Of a stretch of DNA of 64,000 nt, positions 46,667 to 62,962 are shown one piece after another. Position 1 is the first letter of the stretch; each line of letters starts with the position of its first letter. The notes under the pieces are model-generated. The model saw only the letters and a list, made by a program, of their open reading frames with translations, did no database searches and was not told where the DNA came from. This stretch comes from Blasia pusilla (lineage: Eukaryota; Marchantiophyta; Marchantiopsida; Blasiales), in NCBI GenBank assembly GCA_050084515.1, contig CM114275.1:16864001-16928000 (forward strand), in the 5' to 3' direction. The position numbers and the translations under genes were made by a program.

Positions 46667-49605
46667 AATTGAGAGTTTGTAGGAGGTCGCTATAGAGGTA
46701 GTAAATGGGCAGGGCCCTATTAGGCTCTTAATCAACTACCTCATAAGACTATAGATTATAAAAATTTATATATTATCAAAACTATCGGAGAAGCCAAGTA
46801 CAGTAAGAGATAATCTTCTGGCGCAGTTATTGATATGGAGTTATCGCTGGTACCAGCAGTACGACTAGTCACTAACATTTATTCGTTATTTTAACATTGT
46901 GCCACGTGGACACCGCGGGAACTGCTCTTATGAACCGCTTCAAACAATGCAGCTGGACTTTTTGGGGAAGCGCCGGTCACGTGAACACCTGTCCCAAGGC
47001 CGGATGAAAGTGGAGGGAAAAAAATGAAAAGTCCATGGAAAAGAAACAAAAAGGACTAACAATCGAACGCCCCAAAAAATTACCTTACACCCGAAGCAAG
47101 ACGGGAAAAGTTGGAAGATCAGAGTGTCCGATGGGCAGCCAATGGAAAGTGGCTGCACAATGAGAAAGGGTACGGATCAGTAGATTCTGCACAGGATATC
47201 CTGGTTTGTTTGGGACGAGGGCCCGCGGCGAAGATTGGTGGAGCGGCTGGAGCCCCCTGGTGCTCTGGTAGCGGTGGCGTAGTCATGGTAACAACAGTGG
47301 GAAGGATGAAGCAATTATTGTTCATGAAACGAGCGTGGACTGCAGGAGGCCCGTATCTACTGGGAATCCCATTTCCTGCAGCGTGCAGACCCAGACTTCC
47401 ACAGCCGAAGGCGGTGGCCTGGGGATGCAGACATTGGCTGTACTGAATTATGGATATTTTAATTGTTAGATGGATAGACGACGTCGAATGGATCGAGAAT
47501 CTCTGAAAGTCGACAGGGCCGATCACTGAATGATGTGAACTCGGGTGTAGCTCAGGCGGGTATTGTTACACAGGACGGAAGACGCTGTGTACGCCCTTCG
47601 CGGATCGCTTGGTGGTGTTGCGAAGGATAGCATCTCACGTTTCTGTTATCGGCGTAAAAAGGAAGACACCATAGAGTGATGATTTCTATTGTTGATGTCC
47701 ATCAGAGAGAGAGAGAGGGAGGGAGGGCAGTCGTGGGATTCTTTGCTTGTTCGTCAAGGATTCGTCTCCTCCATTTCAGAAGACTTGCCCTCTTTCATCC
47801 TCTCTTGCCTCGGCAGTTCCATCCTTCATGACCGGTGTGCGTCTCCCTCTCGTAATTTCCGTTTCGTTCTCCCTGGTCTGATCGAGTTACGCCGGACTCC
47901 CGGGAATCGTTCGTCCCTGGATCTCTCTCTCGCATCATCATACCAGCCGAGGAGACAGGGAGTGCAGTGATTGATTCGCTCGTCTAGGCAGACTGTTGTG
48001 CTTCTCCGCCCCGGCGAAGGTATAAACTTTGGCTCGAGTTCTTCTTGGTGTCTTTGTGGACTCTCTTTATATGACGGTATCTTTTCCTAGTATCTCCCCG
48101 TCTTCGTCGTTCCAATTCTGGTACGGCTTCACAGGCGCTATCGATTAGAAGGAAACTATTGTCAGTGAGCTTCGGTGGGGACATCGTGATCGATGCAGGC
48201 TGGTCTCTTCGCTACTACAATAGGCGTAAACTTTAAACTCAAACTGGACATATCGGTCCTATGTCTCTTCTGCTCATTTGGTCGTGTTCAACCCCTTCAC
48301 ATGGTTGTATATATATATGACTGATGCTGTATATCACTACCGAGTAGAGTTGCTGCCCGCGCGATGAGACTTGTTCTAAAAATAGAGCTTGTCGTGTTTG
48401 TGTTTTTCGCTTGACGGAACCTGAGAGGGCGCTTCCGATCGCCCTGGCTTCCTCGAGAACCCAGTCGCTCCAGTTCGCAGATGTTGCATTCCCTTAGTTT
48501 GCACAAAGCCCCACACGCTGCTCTCACTTGACGGTATCGTGTCGTAGAAGATTATCCTGCCCCCGCATGAAATTCCTTGCTGAGAATCAGCTTCTTCTAA
48601 GCTTGCATTGGTCGCAGGCGAGCTAATCTGATAGTTCATCTATCTGAACGTTCTTAAACTGATACGATGTTTGATGTTTCCAGTCGGAATGTCCGAGCTT
48701 CTCCCAGGACCGATATCTCTTTGAGTGCACTACCGTGAAGTGTGGATGCTAGGGGTCAGGGTGTTGTTTCGTCCCCTGATCAGTTTCAGGAATGATTGTC
48801 TAAGCCGAAGAGGAGATAGTAATTATGTTGATGGGCATGGAGCGATGTATTCCGCATTTGGAAGAGCAATCTCCAACGCAGTTACTGAGGACGACACACA
48901 GTGCTGTTTTAGGATATCAGAGTTTCGGAAGAATCTAAGAGTTTAGATATTTGCTTACAATTCTGCAGGATTCGAGTAAGGACGACTGCGGTGGGAAGAT
49001 TCTACCCATGGGTTACTCAGAAGTTGTTTCTGAAGCAGAGCTTAGACTTCTTACGGGCGAGGTAATTATCAGCAATCCTTACGTGGTCCCTAATATCAGT
49101 ATTAGCCTACACACGTTAAGAATCTGCTGTATCGTTTCTACTCCCGGGTTCGTTTCAACGAAAGCCATGCATACGAGAATCTCTCCATTTATCATGATAG
49201 TCGAACAGTAAAAAAGATTTCGGTTGGCGTGTGAAAGGGTTTTCAAGTAACAAAGAGGTTTCTGCACGACTTGAAGTGCTTCTGCGTCGGATATAACAAG
49301 AGATAAGTAATGGGTTTGAGAGACTTGGTCAGAACGAACGTTTCCCCAGACTTGCGTCGATGAGTCTCGGAAAATTTTACCCACCATTTCGTTCGATGTG
49401 TAGGGAGCAGGTGGAAAAAAATACGCTCCTTAATGAAATGTTCCACAAAACTTGACAGATGGTCGACTAAGTCCGTTGTAATAGAACTGGCACTGCTTAG
49501 AGCCATAACGGTGCAGTGAGCACCAGATTTCTGTTTGTCATGTGTTATTGCACTGACAAGGTTTTAGTTTTCTTTGTTGTAAGCGATGATAACCGAGGTC
49601 AGGGA
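46667..49605. other. Upstream region and probable 5' leader of the phosphatase gene
   Basis: No protein-coding gene is recognised. 47.69-48.02 kb is CT/GA-rich with short frames and ends in GGCGAAG-GTATAAAC, a possible donor of a 5' UTR intron. An acceptor-like GAGGTCAG ends three bases before the ATG at 49,606. A TATATATATA run lies at 48,308-48,318. The transcription start is not defined; a leader intron is a guess. Confidence 0.35.
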
Positions 49606-52600
49606 ATGTCGTCGCAGGCCAAGCATGGTCCACAACACAACGCCCGGCAGAGATCTGCTTGGCGGACTACGGGATTGTCCCTCATCACCGCGTGCGCTCT
49701 GCTTGTAATCATTTTCTCCGTTGTACGTGATGATAGTGGACCCTTCCCAAATGGAGTAGACCAAAGTACTTACGGCAACAGCAAGAGCGATGCCAGCAGA
49801 AATGCTGTGCGTCCCTTTCCCGGATTCACCAGCGAAGAGGCGCCGTTAAACCTACTGATAGTTGGTGACTGGGGCCGCAAAGGTAGATACAATCAATCTC
49901 GTATCGCCGAAAAGGTATTCATTAATCCTTTTCTGAAACGGAAATATTGTGGCGGGATCAAATTGAGGCGTAGCGGTGAATAAAAGTGTTTTGGCAGGCG
50001 TCATAGCGGTGCCGTCTAATATCTTACCCGTTCGAAAAGAGATTTTGTCAGGGGACGTAGATCCTGAAACTAAGGAAGTTTGGGACTAGAAACTTCTCGG
50101 AACGGAGAGTGATAAGCAAAGGGTTGTGTAGCAGAAAGAACTTGAGATTCACATTTAGAGTTTGTGAAGGTCATAAGGACTTTCGGGGGAATGTGGAGAA
50201 GGGATGAATCGTCAAACAGAAAGTAGGGACAATCACCGTTCGTGAGTTTTGCTCGCGCCCGTGACACTCATGTCGACTGGTAACTACAGATGGACGGAGT
50301 TGGACAGGAGCTCAACGTGGACTTCATCATTTCCACCGGCGACAATTTCTACAACTCGGGGCTCAGAAACGTCAACGATCCTTACTTTAAGGAGTCTTTC
50401 ACGGACGTCTATCAAGGGAGCAGCTTGCAGACAACGTGGTATGCAGGTTGAGCCAGCCTGCCCTCAACTCGGATTTCTCTCTAGCCCTGAGGAAAAATGG
50501 GTAGACGTGCCTTTTCATGGGGATTTTCTAATGCAACCCGTAGATTGTGTTCATTCATGCTCATGCCGTCCGGCCAGTAGCCCCTTTCATACTTTATCAT
50601 GTGCTTTCTCCTTGCACGATCGAGATTGTCGAATCCCTGGCTTCTTGTAACAAAGGACCAGGTGTAGACCCATGCGCTTGAACAGATTCCAAGCAGGAAG
50701 CTTCAGTGAAACTGCTCCAGTAAGTTAATAAATGCGAAGATCTTTCTGTTGGGGTTATGATCATCCAGTTCCAGGAAACCACGACTACCGAGGAGATGTG
50801 GACGCCCAAGTGGATAGGGCTTTGAATCAGAGGGATTCACGCTGGCACAGTAGTTACTACGACACCATTCCGGTTCAAGTTGGCCAATCTTCGACTGGTA
50901 CGTCTTCTGATTTGTGTTTTTCACTGAAGTTGCGGGGCTCCTGTATGTTACTCGGTAGAATTTGGCGATGTCCATCACTCATAATGGCCGGATTGATTCG
51001 TGCGAATCTTTTGTATTATTGGTCTGGTCTGAAGAATGTGGCAGACACGTTAGTTTATGTGGCGTTCTAATGTATTCCAACTGCCGCTTAAGCAGGAGAA
51101 GCAATATCTGTGGAGTTTTTCTTGATTGATACGAACCCGTTTATCGACTATTACTGGACAAACAACAGGAAGTACACATGGATTAGAACAACCCCACGAG
51201 AAGTGGTCATGGTTAATACGCTCGCGGTGAGTGTGATTGGGTGGGGGGGGGGGGCGGTGTCCTCTGCATAGCTTATTTGCTGGCCATCTCCCTCATGTTG
51301 GGGAAAAAGTAGTGAATGCACGAATTTTTTTGTTTGTTGTTCTGATGTTGTGGCATGACGGAAGGATGGGACTGGGAAGAAAAATGTAGTATGTGCAGTT
51401 CGTGAGCATCTTCTAGTGACGAAGTGGTTCTGATTGCTGCCAGTCCCTAGAACCCGCGTCGTGGTTAAAACCTGCAAGACAGACGTGCGAATCTCCTTTT
51501 CCACTCCGCGGGAAAGTTCTGGAACTCCGCGCAGTGTTCTCCCCGAACACCCGTCACGTACAGAGAAATTCTCCATTTCAGGCTGAGCCTCAATCTTAAT
51601 TTCAGACAGACCGACGCGATGGGTCGCACCTGTCCTATCCTATCCTACCGCCTTGAGATCGGTGCAAAAGTGACATTTTTGGCGTGTGCTATTTGCTCAG
51701 ATCCGAAGTGATAAGAAACACTCCATTTTATATTGCACAGTGCAAGGGGAAACTTTAGCGAGTGAAGTGCGGACTTTCACGCCTTCTGCCGAAATGGAGA
51801 AGGATTGGCTCAGCCTGAAATGGAGGTCACATTTCGTACAACACAAGATAGGTCACTTATGCTGGTACCCCACAAACCACCACGTATCATGCACCTGGGG
51901 TAGAGAATCTGACCTTCCTGCAATGCCGGCCCGGACGCTGCCTGGGCTGGATCTGTAGAAAACCCCAATAGGTAGGCCCTACTTCTTCCATTCCCTGAAA
52001 AAACCTTACGGTCTGAATAGCACAGATATGAAAAGGTGTGGAGAAAATCATTTTGAGACTGGAAAATGATTTTATTTTATTTCTAGTCGAGTAGAATCCT
52101 CTATTAACTTTTGGGACGGGCGTGGCTTATGGTTTACAAGCCAAGGAGTCATTAGTCATCACTAGATGTCCCCTGTACGGTAGAATAATGGCCATAGTAT
52201 CATTACAAGAGCATGATTTTACATATTATAATTCACAATATGCTCTTCCAAGGTAGGATGATTGTAAAGAAATGGGGATCATCTAATGACCAATTAAATG
52301 AAAAAGATTATGAAAATTTTAAACCACATCAACTTATTTACATACTTCAATCAGATGAGGATAGTTTAAGGATCACAGCCTCGTTCTCTCGGTATAAGCC
52401 AAAGCTGAGAAGGGTTCCCATAATTGCTTGAGTAGAGCAAGGTACTTCACGTCCTTGAAAGGTTTAAATGCTTAGACTAAAAAATTGTGCTCAGTAAAGG
52501 CATGTCTCCAGATCATGCCTTACCACCATGTCCTGCCAACCCGAGCCTTAATATGCTATTCGTAATGCACCAGCCTTGAACATGTATGAAGTGCATGTAA

Positions 52601-54094
52601 CACTGGAGGTAGCACTTCAATACTTGACAGTCATGAAGTCATCCTTCCTAATGTAATGTAGAACTGCAACGAAGTTTTACGCTGATACATTCAGTTTTGA
52701 ATCTGGAAGTTTTCTGATACGAGGGAGAAATGTTGCGACACCTAGCGAGTGATTCTTGTGTAGAGCATTCTCTTTGCTGCATAGGATTTCTGATGAGTTA
52801 ATGAAGGAATGAACTGGTCTAGAGGGAGATTTGGAGAACTGCTAATTCACTCACTGGTCGTGCAGAATTTGACTGCAAGTTTGGTAGCTTCTACAGCCAA
52901 ATGGAAGGTTGTAATTGGGCACCATACCATGTACAGCTACGGATCTCATGGCAACACCCCGGAGATGATTGAGAAGATCTTACCTATATTGAATGTACGC
53001 ATCTTCTCCTCCACTGTCATCGGAATGATTGAGGCACTCGTCGATTTCGATGAGCGGCAGGCAGACTGCCAATTTCGGCCAATTTCAGCTCTAAGGGAAT
53101 TCAGAATCAGACTTTTGACACAAATATTGTCTCTTTGGGCTTATCCTGTGCAGGAACACAAAGTGGATATGTACATCAACGGGCATGATCATTGCCTTCA
53201 ACACGTCAAGCGGGACGACAGGTGAATTGACATCCCTTCAACGCCGTTGAGTATGAACTTATGAATGGCAGGTGATCAGTTCACCAAGTGAAATCACTTA
53301 TTTCCCGTGTGGTCCTCAAGCCAGCTACAAATCAACCAAGCTCAGGAGCATGGTGGATAGATACACTGTAATTCTGAAGAACAGACACAATGTGACATAC
53401 TCACTCGAGCTGACAACGTTTCCCAAGAACCAAGAATGTTGCGAACACCCACACAACATAATGTTGAAAGCCGTAAACTTGAAGGAATTTTCAGAATATC
53501 TGATCCAGTCTGCAACAAATTGGAAATGTTGCCATGACAACCTTACAAGAGAATTTGACATTCAATTGCAAATTCGGACCAGAGAGATTCCCATGTAGGG
53601 TCAGCGCAGCAAATCTAGATGACCTTGCCCTGTGAGAATTGTTGATGTTGATGAGAACACTGTACGCGAGTCCCGGAGAAGAATGAATCAGAGTGATTCA
53701 TGGAAACCCAAAATGATCAACGTCCTCCGGCGCAAGCATCTCAAATCAAATCTTTGATAAGGGTCCCGAAGATAGGGTCTAGGTGGATTTCCTTTGGGTA
53801 TTAACGAAATCACCTGATCTAACCCCTTTCTCAAAACACAACTCTTAGATCGAAAAACGAGTGACATTTGACTGATAGCATTGCTATGTGCCTGTCTGCA
53901 GTGGTGTCCATTTCATCACAAGCGGAGGTGGATCCAAGGCCTGGAAGAACAAATTCCAAAAGAATATCGAGAAAGCTCACTTTTACTACGATGGGCAAGG
54001 CTTTATCTCCCTATCTGTCAAGCCATCGGATGTGCGTGTAGATTTCTTCGACATTACGGGAGCAATCATCCATCAACTCCAGCTTAGGAAGTAA
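49606..54094 (+). CDS. Purple acid phosphatase, seven coding exons, 371 residues
   Basis: Coding exons: 49,606-49,914; 50,290-50,446; 50,769-50,897; 51,096-51,226; 52,866-52,994; 53,154-53,221; 53,902-54,094. All introns are GT-AG and all phases agree (0,1,1,0,0,2). The enzyme hydrolyses phosphate monoesters with an Fe(III)-metal(II) centre and helps plants recover phosphate. All five metal-binding blocks are present: GDWG (87-90), GDNFY (120-124), GNHD (158-161), VIGHH (258-262), GHDH (295-298), plus SGGGSKAW near the end. Size and motif spacing fit the small plant class (about 330 residues, PAP3/7/8/17 type). A hydrophobic segment at residues 23-40 follows a basic start, so a signal anchor or uncleaved signal is likely. 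Intron 4 is unusually long (1.64 kb). The gene seems intact. Confidence 0.93.
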
Positions 54095-54261
54095 TGCGCC
54101 CCCTCATTGCCTGAAAACTACAGGAAATGTACATACTCTTTGACGGCAAGAAAATTTAAAGTTGCATTTTCCGTCACTCTCCCCTCGTTCACCTTTTTCA
54201 GTCACCGACAGATTCACCGAGAACAGTAAATCAACGTGTAACCGAGCTCTTGGTCTAATCT

Positions 54262-54287
54262 TGAGGGTCTGTAATTACAGACCCTCA
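54262..54287. repeat. Perfect 26 bp palindrome
   Basis: GAGGGTCTGTAA and its exact complement join without loop, 168 bp after the phosphatase stop codon. It could form a hairpin in the 3' UTR; no role is assigned. Confidence 0.9.
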
Positions 54288-54873
54288 GACTCAAAGATTC
54301 GAATAGTTAATCTAGATTATAGTTGGGCCTAAAGTTTGTTTCGGTTCATCGCCAGTTGTGGTATGTCTCATTTTGGGACAATCCCCATTGGGGAACGTCA
54401 TTTTCACGAGAAATGTGAATCGTATTATAGAGATATTAGGATGCGGACAAAGTCGTATGAAGTATGGTCGCATTAGTACATGACATAGTCTCCTGAAAAC
54501 TTTGGAACATTTTGAAAAATAAAAGTTGAGTGCATGTAAGATTAATAGAATCGAGGAAAATTTAGTTTCAAGCTCCATCTGTGAGGAACACGCCAAACTT
54601 ATTAAAATACTACGCAGAATGTAGGTTTTGGCCATTTTTGCAAAGGTGTAAATCATACGATGATGTAAGCTTTTGATTAGGTCTGGCTATGTGTTTCATG
54701 AGTAATTCATGGTTCCATGTTGGTAAGGGGGTAGAAAGAAGTAAATCACCTCTATAAGTAATGTAAAATTTCTCGAAGGCAGAAATTTCTACTAAAAAAT
54801 GCAATCAACTATGCTGTAATCAAATATCCATACATCTCGATGAAGAAATCACCCTACCCACACATTCAAAAAG

Positions 54874-55279
54874 ACCATATAGCTCCCAAGTTCGAGTTGG
54901 CGTCTCTTCTGCAAAATTTGTAAATTTCATATTCCTGAATTCCTTTGTAGCGGGGACCTCTCACAATCTAGTCTCGGGGATTGTTCGACAATATGGCATT
55001 CTTGTCATAGAGGTGGATTGTAATTTGAAAAGGTGGCATATCTCTCAAAGCAACCCTGGACGTGGACTCATCTGGACCACATAGCTCCCAAGTTCGAGTT
55101 GGCGTGTCTTCTACAAAATCTGTAAATGTGTTATTTTCAAATTCCTTTGTAGTGGGGACTTCCCACAATCTAGTCTCGCGGACTATTCAACAATATGGCA
55201 TTCTTGTCATAGAGGTGGATTACAATCTGAAAAGCTGGCATATCTCTCAAAGCAACTTCGGACTTGGACCCATCTGTAA
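54874..55279. repeat. Tandem duplication, 202 bp period, two copies
   Basis: Copies start at 54,874 and 55,076 and share long runs such as TAGCTCCCAAGTTCGAGTTG, CACAATCTAGTCTCG and TATGGCATTCTTGTCATAGA, with moderate divergence. An open frame on the minus strand across the second copy (GPDESTSRVALRDMPPFQIT) has no domain I recognise. Confidence 0.9.
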
Positions 55280-58939
<3,660 letters not shown>

Positions 58940-59059
58940 ATCAAATACATATATGCGGAAGGGGTGAAACTTGGGAAACCAAGTTAATGGAGATACCCCA
59001 TGTACCACACTATGCATGGTTTGGAAAGATGTGCAAAGCACCCAAGCGAACAACAACAG

Positions 59060-59580
59060 AGGTATGAAGGGTGTCGGGTTCTTCATCGAGACTTCATGGT
59101 GGACAGGTGTGAGATCATCAAAGACAGGCTCGAGTATGAACACAAAGATATGGGTCAAAGTCCGAGCTGAATGCAACTCGCGGGATATGTGTATCGGGTG
59201 TATTTACATGCCTACAACAGTGAATCATTTCTTTCATGTGAACAGAGGCAGCGTTTGATAGTGTGAAAACGATTGCCTTGGGTTCGGACAAGGGGAACAT
59301 AGTCTTGCCGGGAGACTTCAACATTTGGGTGGGCAAGGCACCGATCCCCAAGCGGAGATCGGGTGAATGGCAATGGCACACGGCTGATCACGATGTTGAG
59401 GGAACTTCAGGCGATGGCACTTAATGATAGGCATAAGGTGGGATCCCGGCTTGGACTAGGGTCAACTTCAAGGAGAATGAGAGCTCCATTGTGGACTACA
59501 TAGTCGTGGATGAGGAACTCTACACACGCAATGGGAAGATCACGGTGGATGCGATGTGACATTGGAAGATCAGATCATTC
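59060..59580 (+). pseudogene. LINE APE-like endonuclease domain, broken
   Basis: Readable pieces in changing frames: RGMKGVGFFIETSWWTG, then MCIGCIYMPTT, SDKGNIVLPGDFNI (the GDFN box, at about 59,311-59,322), ENESSIVDYIVVDEELYT, and DIGRSDH (59,558-59,578), the final catalytic SDH. The intact enzyme nicks target DNA. Stops and shifts occur around 59,255-59,420. Confidence 0.8.
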
Positions 59581-59822
59581 ATTGGTGCGACAGAGTTGCA
59601 ACAAAGGCTAAAATGCTTGACCAAACCAAAGTGAAGAGGATGATCAAGAAATGGAGGATAGAGGACTTCCAAGATGAGGGCAAAAGAAGGTGTACATTGG
59701 CAAGCTGGAAGAAAATCTCTTGGCATTTGACACTTTCATTGAATCTACCGTCAAGACCTTTGGGTTCACAAGAACAACCTGTGGATATGGTCTTTGGCAT
59801 GGTGGGAGCTTGGGTGTGACAG

Positions 59823-61140
59823 ATGCCGCCGAGATTCTTTGTCGGCAGGAAATTGATAATATGCGGCAGAGCCATCAAATGGTGGTCCTTGGAACTCAAG
59901 GCGACCATTGCCAAACGAAGGGAAGCGTATGTCACAAGTGCCAAAGCCAGGGACGATGCATCCTTGTGGGCAGAGTATGTGGCCCTACGCAAGGAAACCC
60001 GTCTTCTCGTGCGCATGCACAAGAAGAAAATGAACCAAGCCACATACTCATCCATCAATGAGAATTTCACTGAGAATCACAAAAAGTTCTGGATGGAAGT
60101 GCATAAATTGAGCAAGGCCAGGGACAGAAACAACGTAAAGGCCTTGAAGAGAAAAGACGGTGGAATGGTGACCATAGCTAAACAGATCCGACATGTGTTG
60201 GAAGGCCATTACAAGGAGTTGGGCAGGAAGCCCGCTCGGACATCCCTTGAAGAGCAGAACTTCGAGAGGGTGGTGGAGGATTTTGTAAAGATACAACGGG
60301 AGAAGGCAGATGATGAGGTTGAGGTGGGCAACACATATAATGATTGGTTCTCCCTGGCTGAGGTGGGAGCAGCGATCAAAGAACTTGTGAACCACAAAGC
60401 AAGCGGTGGTGATGAGCTTGTGAATGAGCTGTTGAAGTATGGTGATGCTGCTATGGCTCATTCTCTAGTGAGTCTCTTCAACCTGGTCTGGCGGGCAGAA
60501 GTCATCCCACAAAGATGGCGGATGGGAGTCATCGTGAACCTCTTCAAGAAGGGTCAGCGAGAAGACCCGGAAACTCTGAGGGTATTACATTGCTTTGAGT
60601 GTAGTCGGGAAGCTCCTTTGCCGTATACTCAACAATCGGATCTCTGTGCACCTGGAGGAGAATTTTGTCATCAAGGAAGGCCAGGTTGGCTTCCGGCAAG
60701 CCCGAGGATGCGTGGACCACATCTTCACCTTCAGTCAGATCATCCAAGGTAGGAAAAAAGAGGGGAAACCCATCTATTGCTTCTTCTTGGACCTCAAGAA
60801 GGCATATGACACTGTATGGAGTGACGGGCTTTCTTATAGCCTGTGGAAGGCGGGGCTGAGAGGGAAAATGTGAAGGGTGGTGGAGAAGATGTACCAGAAC
60901 ACAAGGAGTAGAGTTTTGGTGAATGGCCAAAAGAGTGGGACATTCGACATCAAGCAAGGAGTGGCTCAAGGATGCCCACTCTCCCCCACCCTCTTCAACA
61001 TTTTCGTGAATTCCCTATTGGAAGAAATGGAGGATAGTGGACTAGGCATACGGGTGGGCAACACCTCTATTGTTGCCCTGATGTTTGCTGATGACTTTGG
61101 TGGCCTCGAGGAAACATGAGAGAAACTCCAAGAGATGATC
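59823..61140 (+). pseudogene. LINE reverse transcriptase, broken, catalytic box intact
   Basis: A long frame 59,823-60,590 leads in with helical sequence (KKMNQATYSSINENFTENHK) and the RT fingers AAIKELVNHKASGGDELVNE and RWRMGVIVNLFKKGQREDPE. A frameshift near 60,570-60,600 leads to VGKLLCRILNNRISVHLEEN and CFFLDLKKAYDTVW (first Asp). TGA at 60,871-60,873 replaces a Trp-like position, then VAQGCPLSPTLFNIFVN and LMFADDFGGLEE follow (FADD at 61,084-61,095, both Asp kept). The stop fits a TGG to TGA change. Confidence 0.88.
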
Positions 61141-61524
61141 TCCCTGACCAAAATCTGGTGTGACATGTGGGGCATGGAGGCAAATGTACTGAAGTGCGGT
61201 GTGATGATTTTCAATGGCAAGGAGGAGGATCAAGACCAACAGTGGTACTAGGGTGACCAAGAGATCCCCCGTATGGCTACCTACACCTATTTGGGCATAG
61301 AATTCTCGGAAGATTGCATGTGGGATGCACACATTAAGAAGACTACTGAGAAAGGCCACAAGAAGGTGAACGGTCTGTCCAGATTCCTACACTGCCGGGA
61401 CATCACATCACAAGTAAAGCGCTGTGTCATTTTGCATACCATTCGCCCTCGCTGGAATACGGGCAGCAGTGTGGGATGCCAACACCAAACAAAGGGATAG
61501 GCTTGAAGTCGTGCAACAAGGCGT

Positions 61525-62457
61525 TTGGGTATGATGTCAACTTCATCACGAACAGCCCAGCGTTGGTGTGAGATCGAACTAGGTGTGGAACCCTTGGAGG
61601 ATAGACGTGACATCGCCAAGTTGAAATGGCGGAGGCAGCCGGAGACAATGGACTCCCATCGCTATCCTAAAGAGGTGATGGGGAAAACGTGGACCCAAAG
61701 AAGACCCGTAAAACAGGCCAAATCTTGGACGAAAAAGGTTCAAGAGATTGTGCAAGCATCCAAGCTCCCAAAGCAAGGCCTGAAACTGTGGGGGCAAGAT
61801 GAGAAAGCATTCGTGGATACCATAACCAAAGCGTGGGCAACGCTCACAATGAGAACAAAGACGGAGGAAGCCATGAAAATGTCTGACCTCTCTCTTTTGA
61901 CGGTATATCCCGAGAGGGCAAAACTGAAGAACTATTTGCAGGGAACCCCTTGCTTGGGAACGCGGCTCAAGTTCAAGTTCAGGACGGGGGCAATCCCCTT
62001 GAACCATAAGAAAAGCAGGATGGGAACACAACTAAACTCTTGCTCCTTGTGTGACGATGGGGACGAAACCTCTAGTCATTACTTGGTCTCTTGCGCAAAA
62101 TTCACAACACACAGAGCAAGAGCATATGATGATATTGCTAAGCTGGTAGCACCACAATTGTTCAACACATTCAGTAGCCTTGATTCATTGCCCAAAGTTG
62201 CTGCACTGGTAAGTAATGTCTATTGGGGATCCCAATCAGGTAAAGTAGATGGTGTGGTCAAGAGCTTCTTGGTTGACACTTGGAAGCTCCGCACAAACAC
62301 GTTGTTTGGTCAGAACTCACACTATATGAGAGTGTCTCCCTCCTCTCATATGGTACCTTCTCCACTTGCTTCTCTCTCTACACCCATCCCAGTCTCAAGC
62401 ACCGTCCAACAAGGGCGCGGGGTCTATGGTCGCAAGGCTACGACAAGCACTACTTAA
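61525..62457 (+). pseudogene. LINE C-terminal domain with zinc knuckle
   Basis: 310 open codons. The region has the basic stretch GKTWTQRRPVKQAKSWTKKV, MSDLSLLTVYPERAKLKNYL, and the knuckle CSLCDDGDETSSHYLVSC (C-x2-C, H, C), then AKLVAPQLFNTFSSLDSL and ALVSNVYWGSQSGKVDGV. The last two segments are those copied many times at 38.9-42.2 kb. The DNA coding LSLLTV contains CTCTCTC, the seed of the long GA tract seen there. The end, ARLRQALLNEYTLS in another frame, runs into (CT)n. Confidence 0.8.
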
Positions 62458-62462
62458 TGAGT

Positions 62463-62604
<142 letters not shown>

Positions 62605-62668
62605 ATATTCTCTGGTCATAACCTCTCTCTTTTCACTCTCTTGTAATGACCAAATCACCAATCGAGGA

Positions 62669-62890
62669 TCACGTTGAGCAATCAGGATTGAACGCTATTG
62701 TTTGCACGTATTCTTCACCATTCCCCTCTTCATTCCCCACTGATCGCATCGCTTGCAGTAGATGATGCACCACGCTATATCCAAACTCGGTCCCATGAGA
62801 GGACCCACAAGTTGCCCCCAATCTACAGGAACCCCGTTGAAGGCGGTGACAAATCTTTTTTTTGTCGGCTTTTCGCTTAGTTTTACTCAT
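62669..62890 (-). CDS. Small CCCH zinc-finger protein or fragment
   Basis: 73 codons from ATG at 62,890 (MSKTKRKADKKKICHRLQRG) to a stop at 62,669. It contains one C-x7-C-x5-C-x3-H finger, with Cys/His in ICHRLQRGSCRLGATCGSSHG-type spacing, the RNA-binding CCCH class, after a basic stretch. The frame is open 24 codons further upstream without ATG, so a 5' exon could exist. No second finger. It may be a gene fragment or a mobile-element by-product; position next to the LINE tail fits either. Confidence 0.45.
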   Translation of the reverse strand: MSKTKRKADKKKICHRLQRGSCRLGATCGSSHGTEFGYSVVHHLLQAMRSVGNEEGNGEEYVQTIAFNPDCST

Positions 62891-62962
62891 TTCAACCGCA
62901 CACGATTGTTGTTCGAGTTGGTCTCTCCGGTCGAGGTACGTCTGCTTGTGAATCCGGACCAA

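Noticed and set aside
47111-47526. Opposed frames of 111 and 135 codons upstream of the phosphatase
   Set aside because: Open on both strands with no domain; better explained as GC-rich promoter or leader DNA.
47545-47625. A tRNA-like start (GGTGTAGCTCAGGCGGG)
   Set aside because: An A-box-like segment is present, but no B-box (GGTTCGANTCC), no anticodon arm and no acceptor pairing follow.
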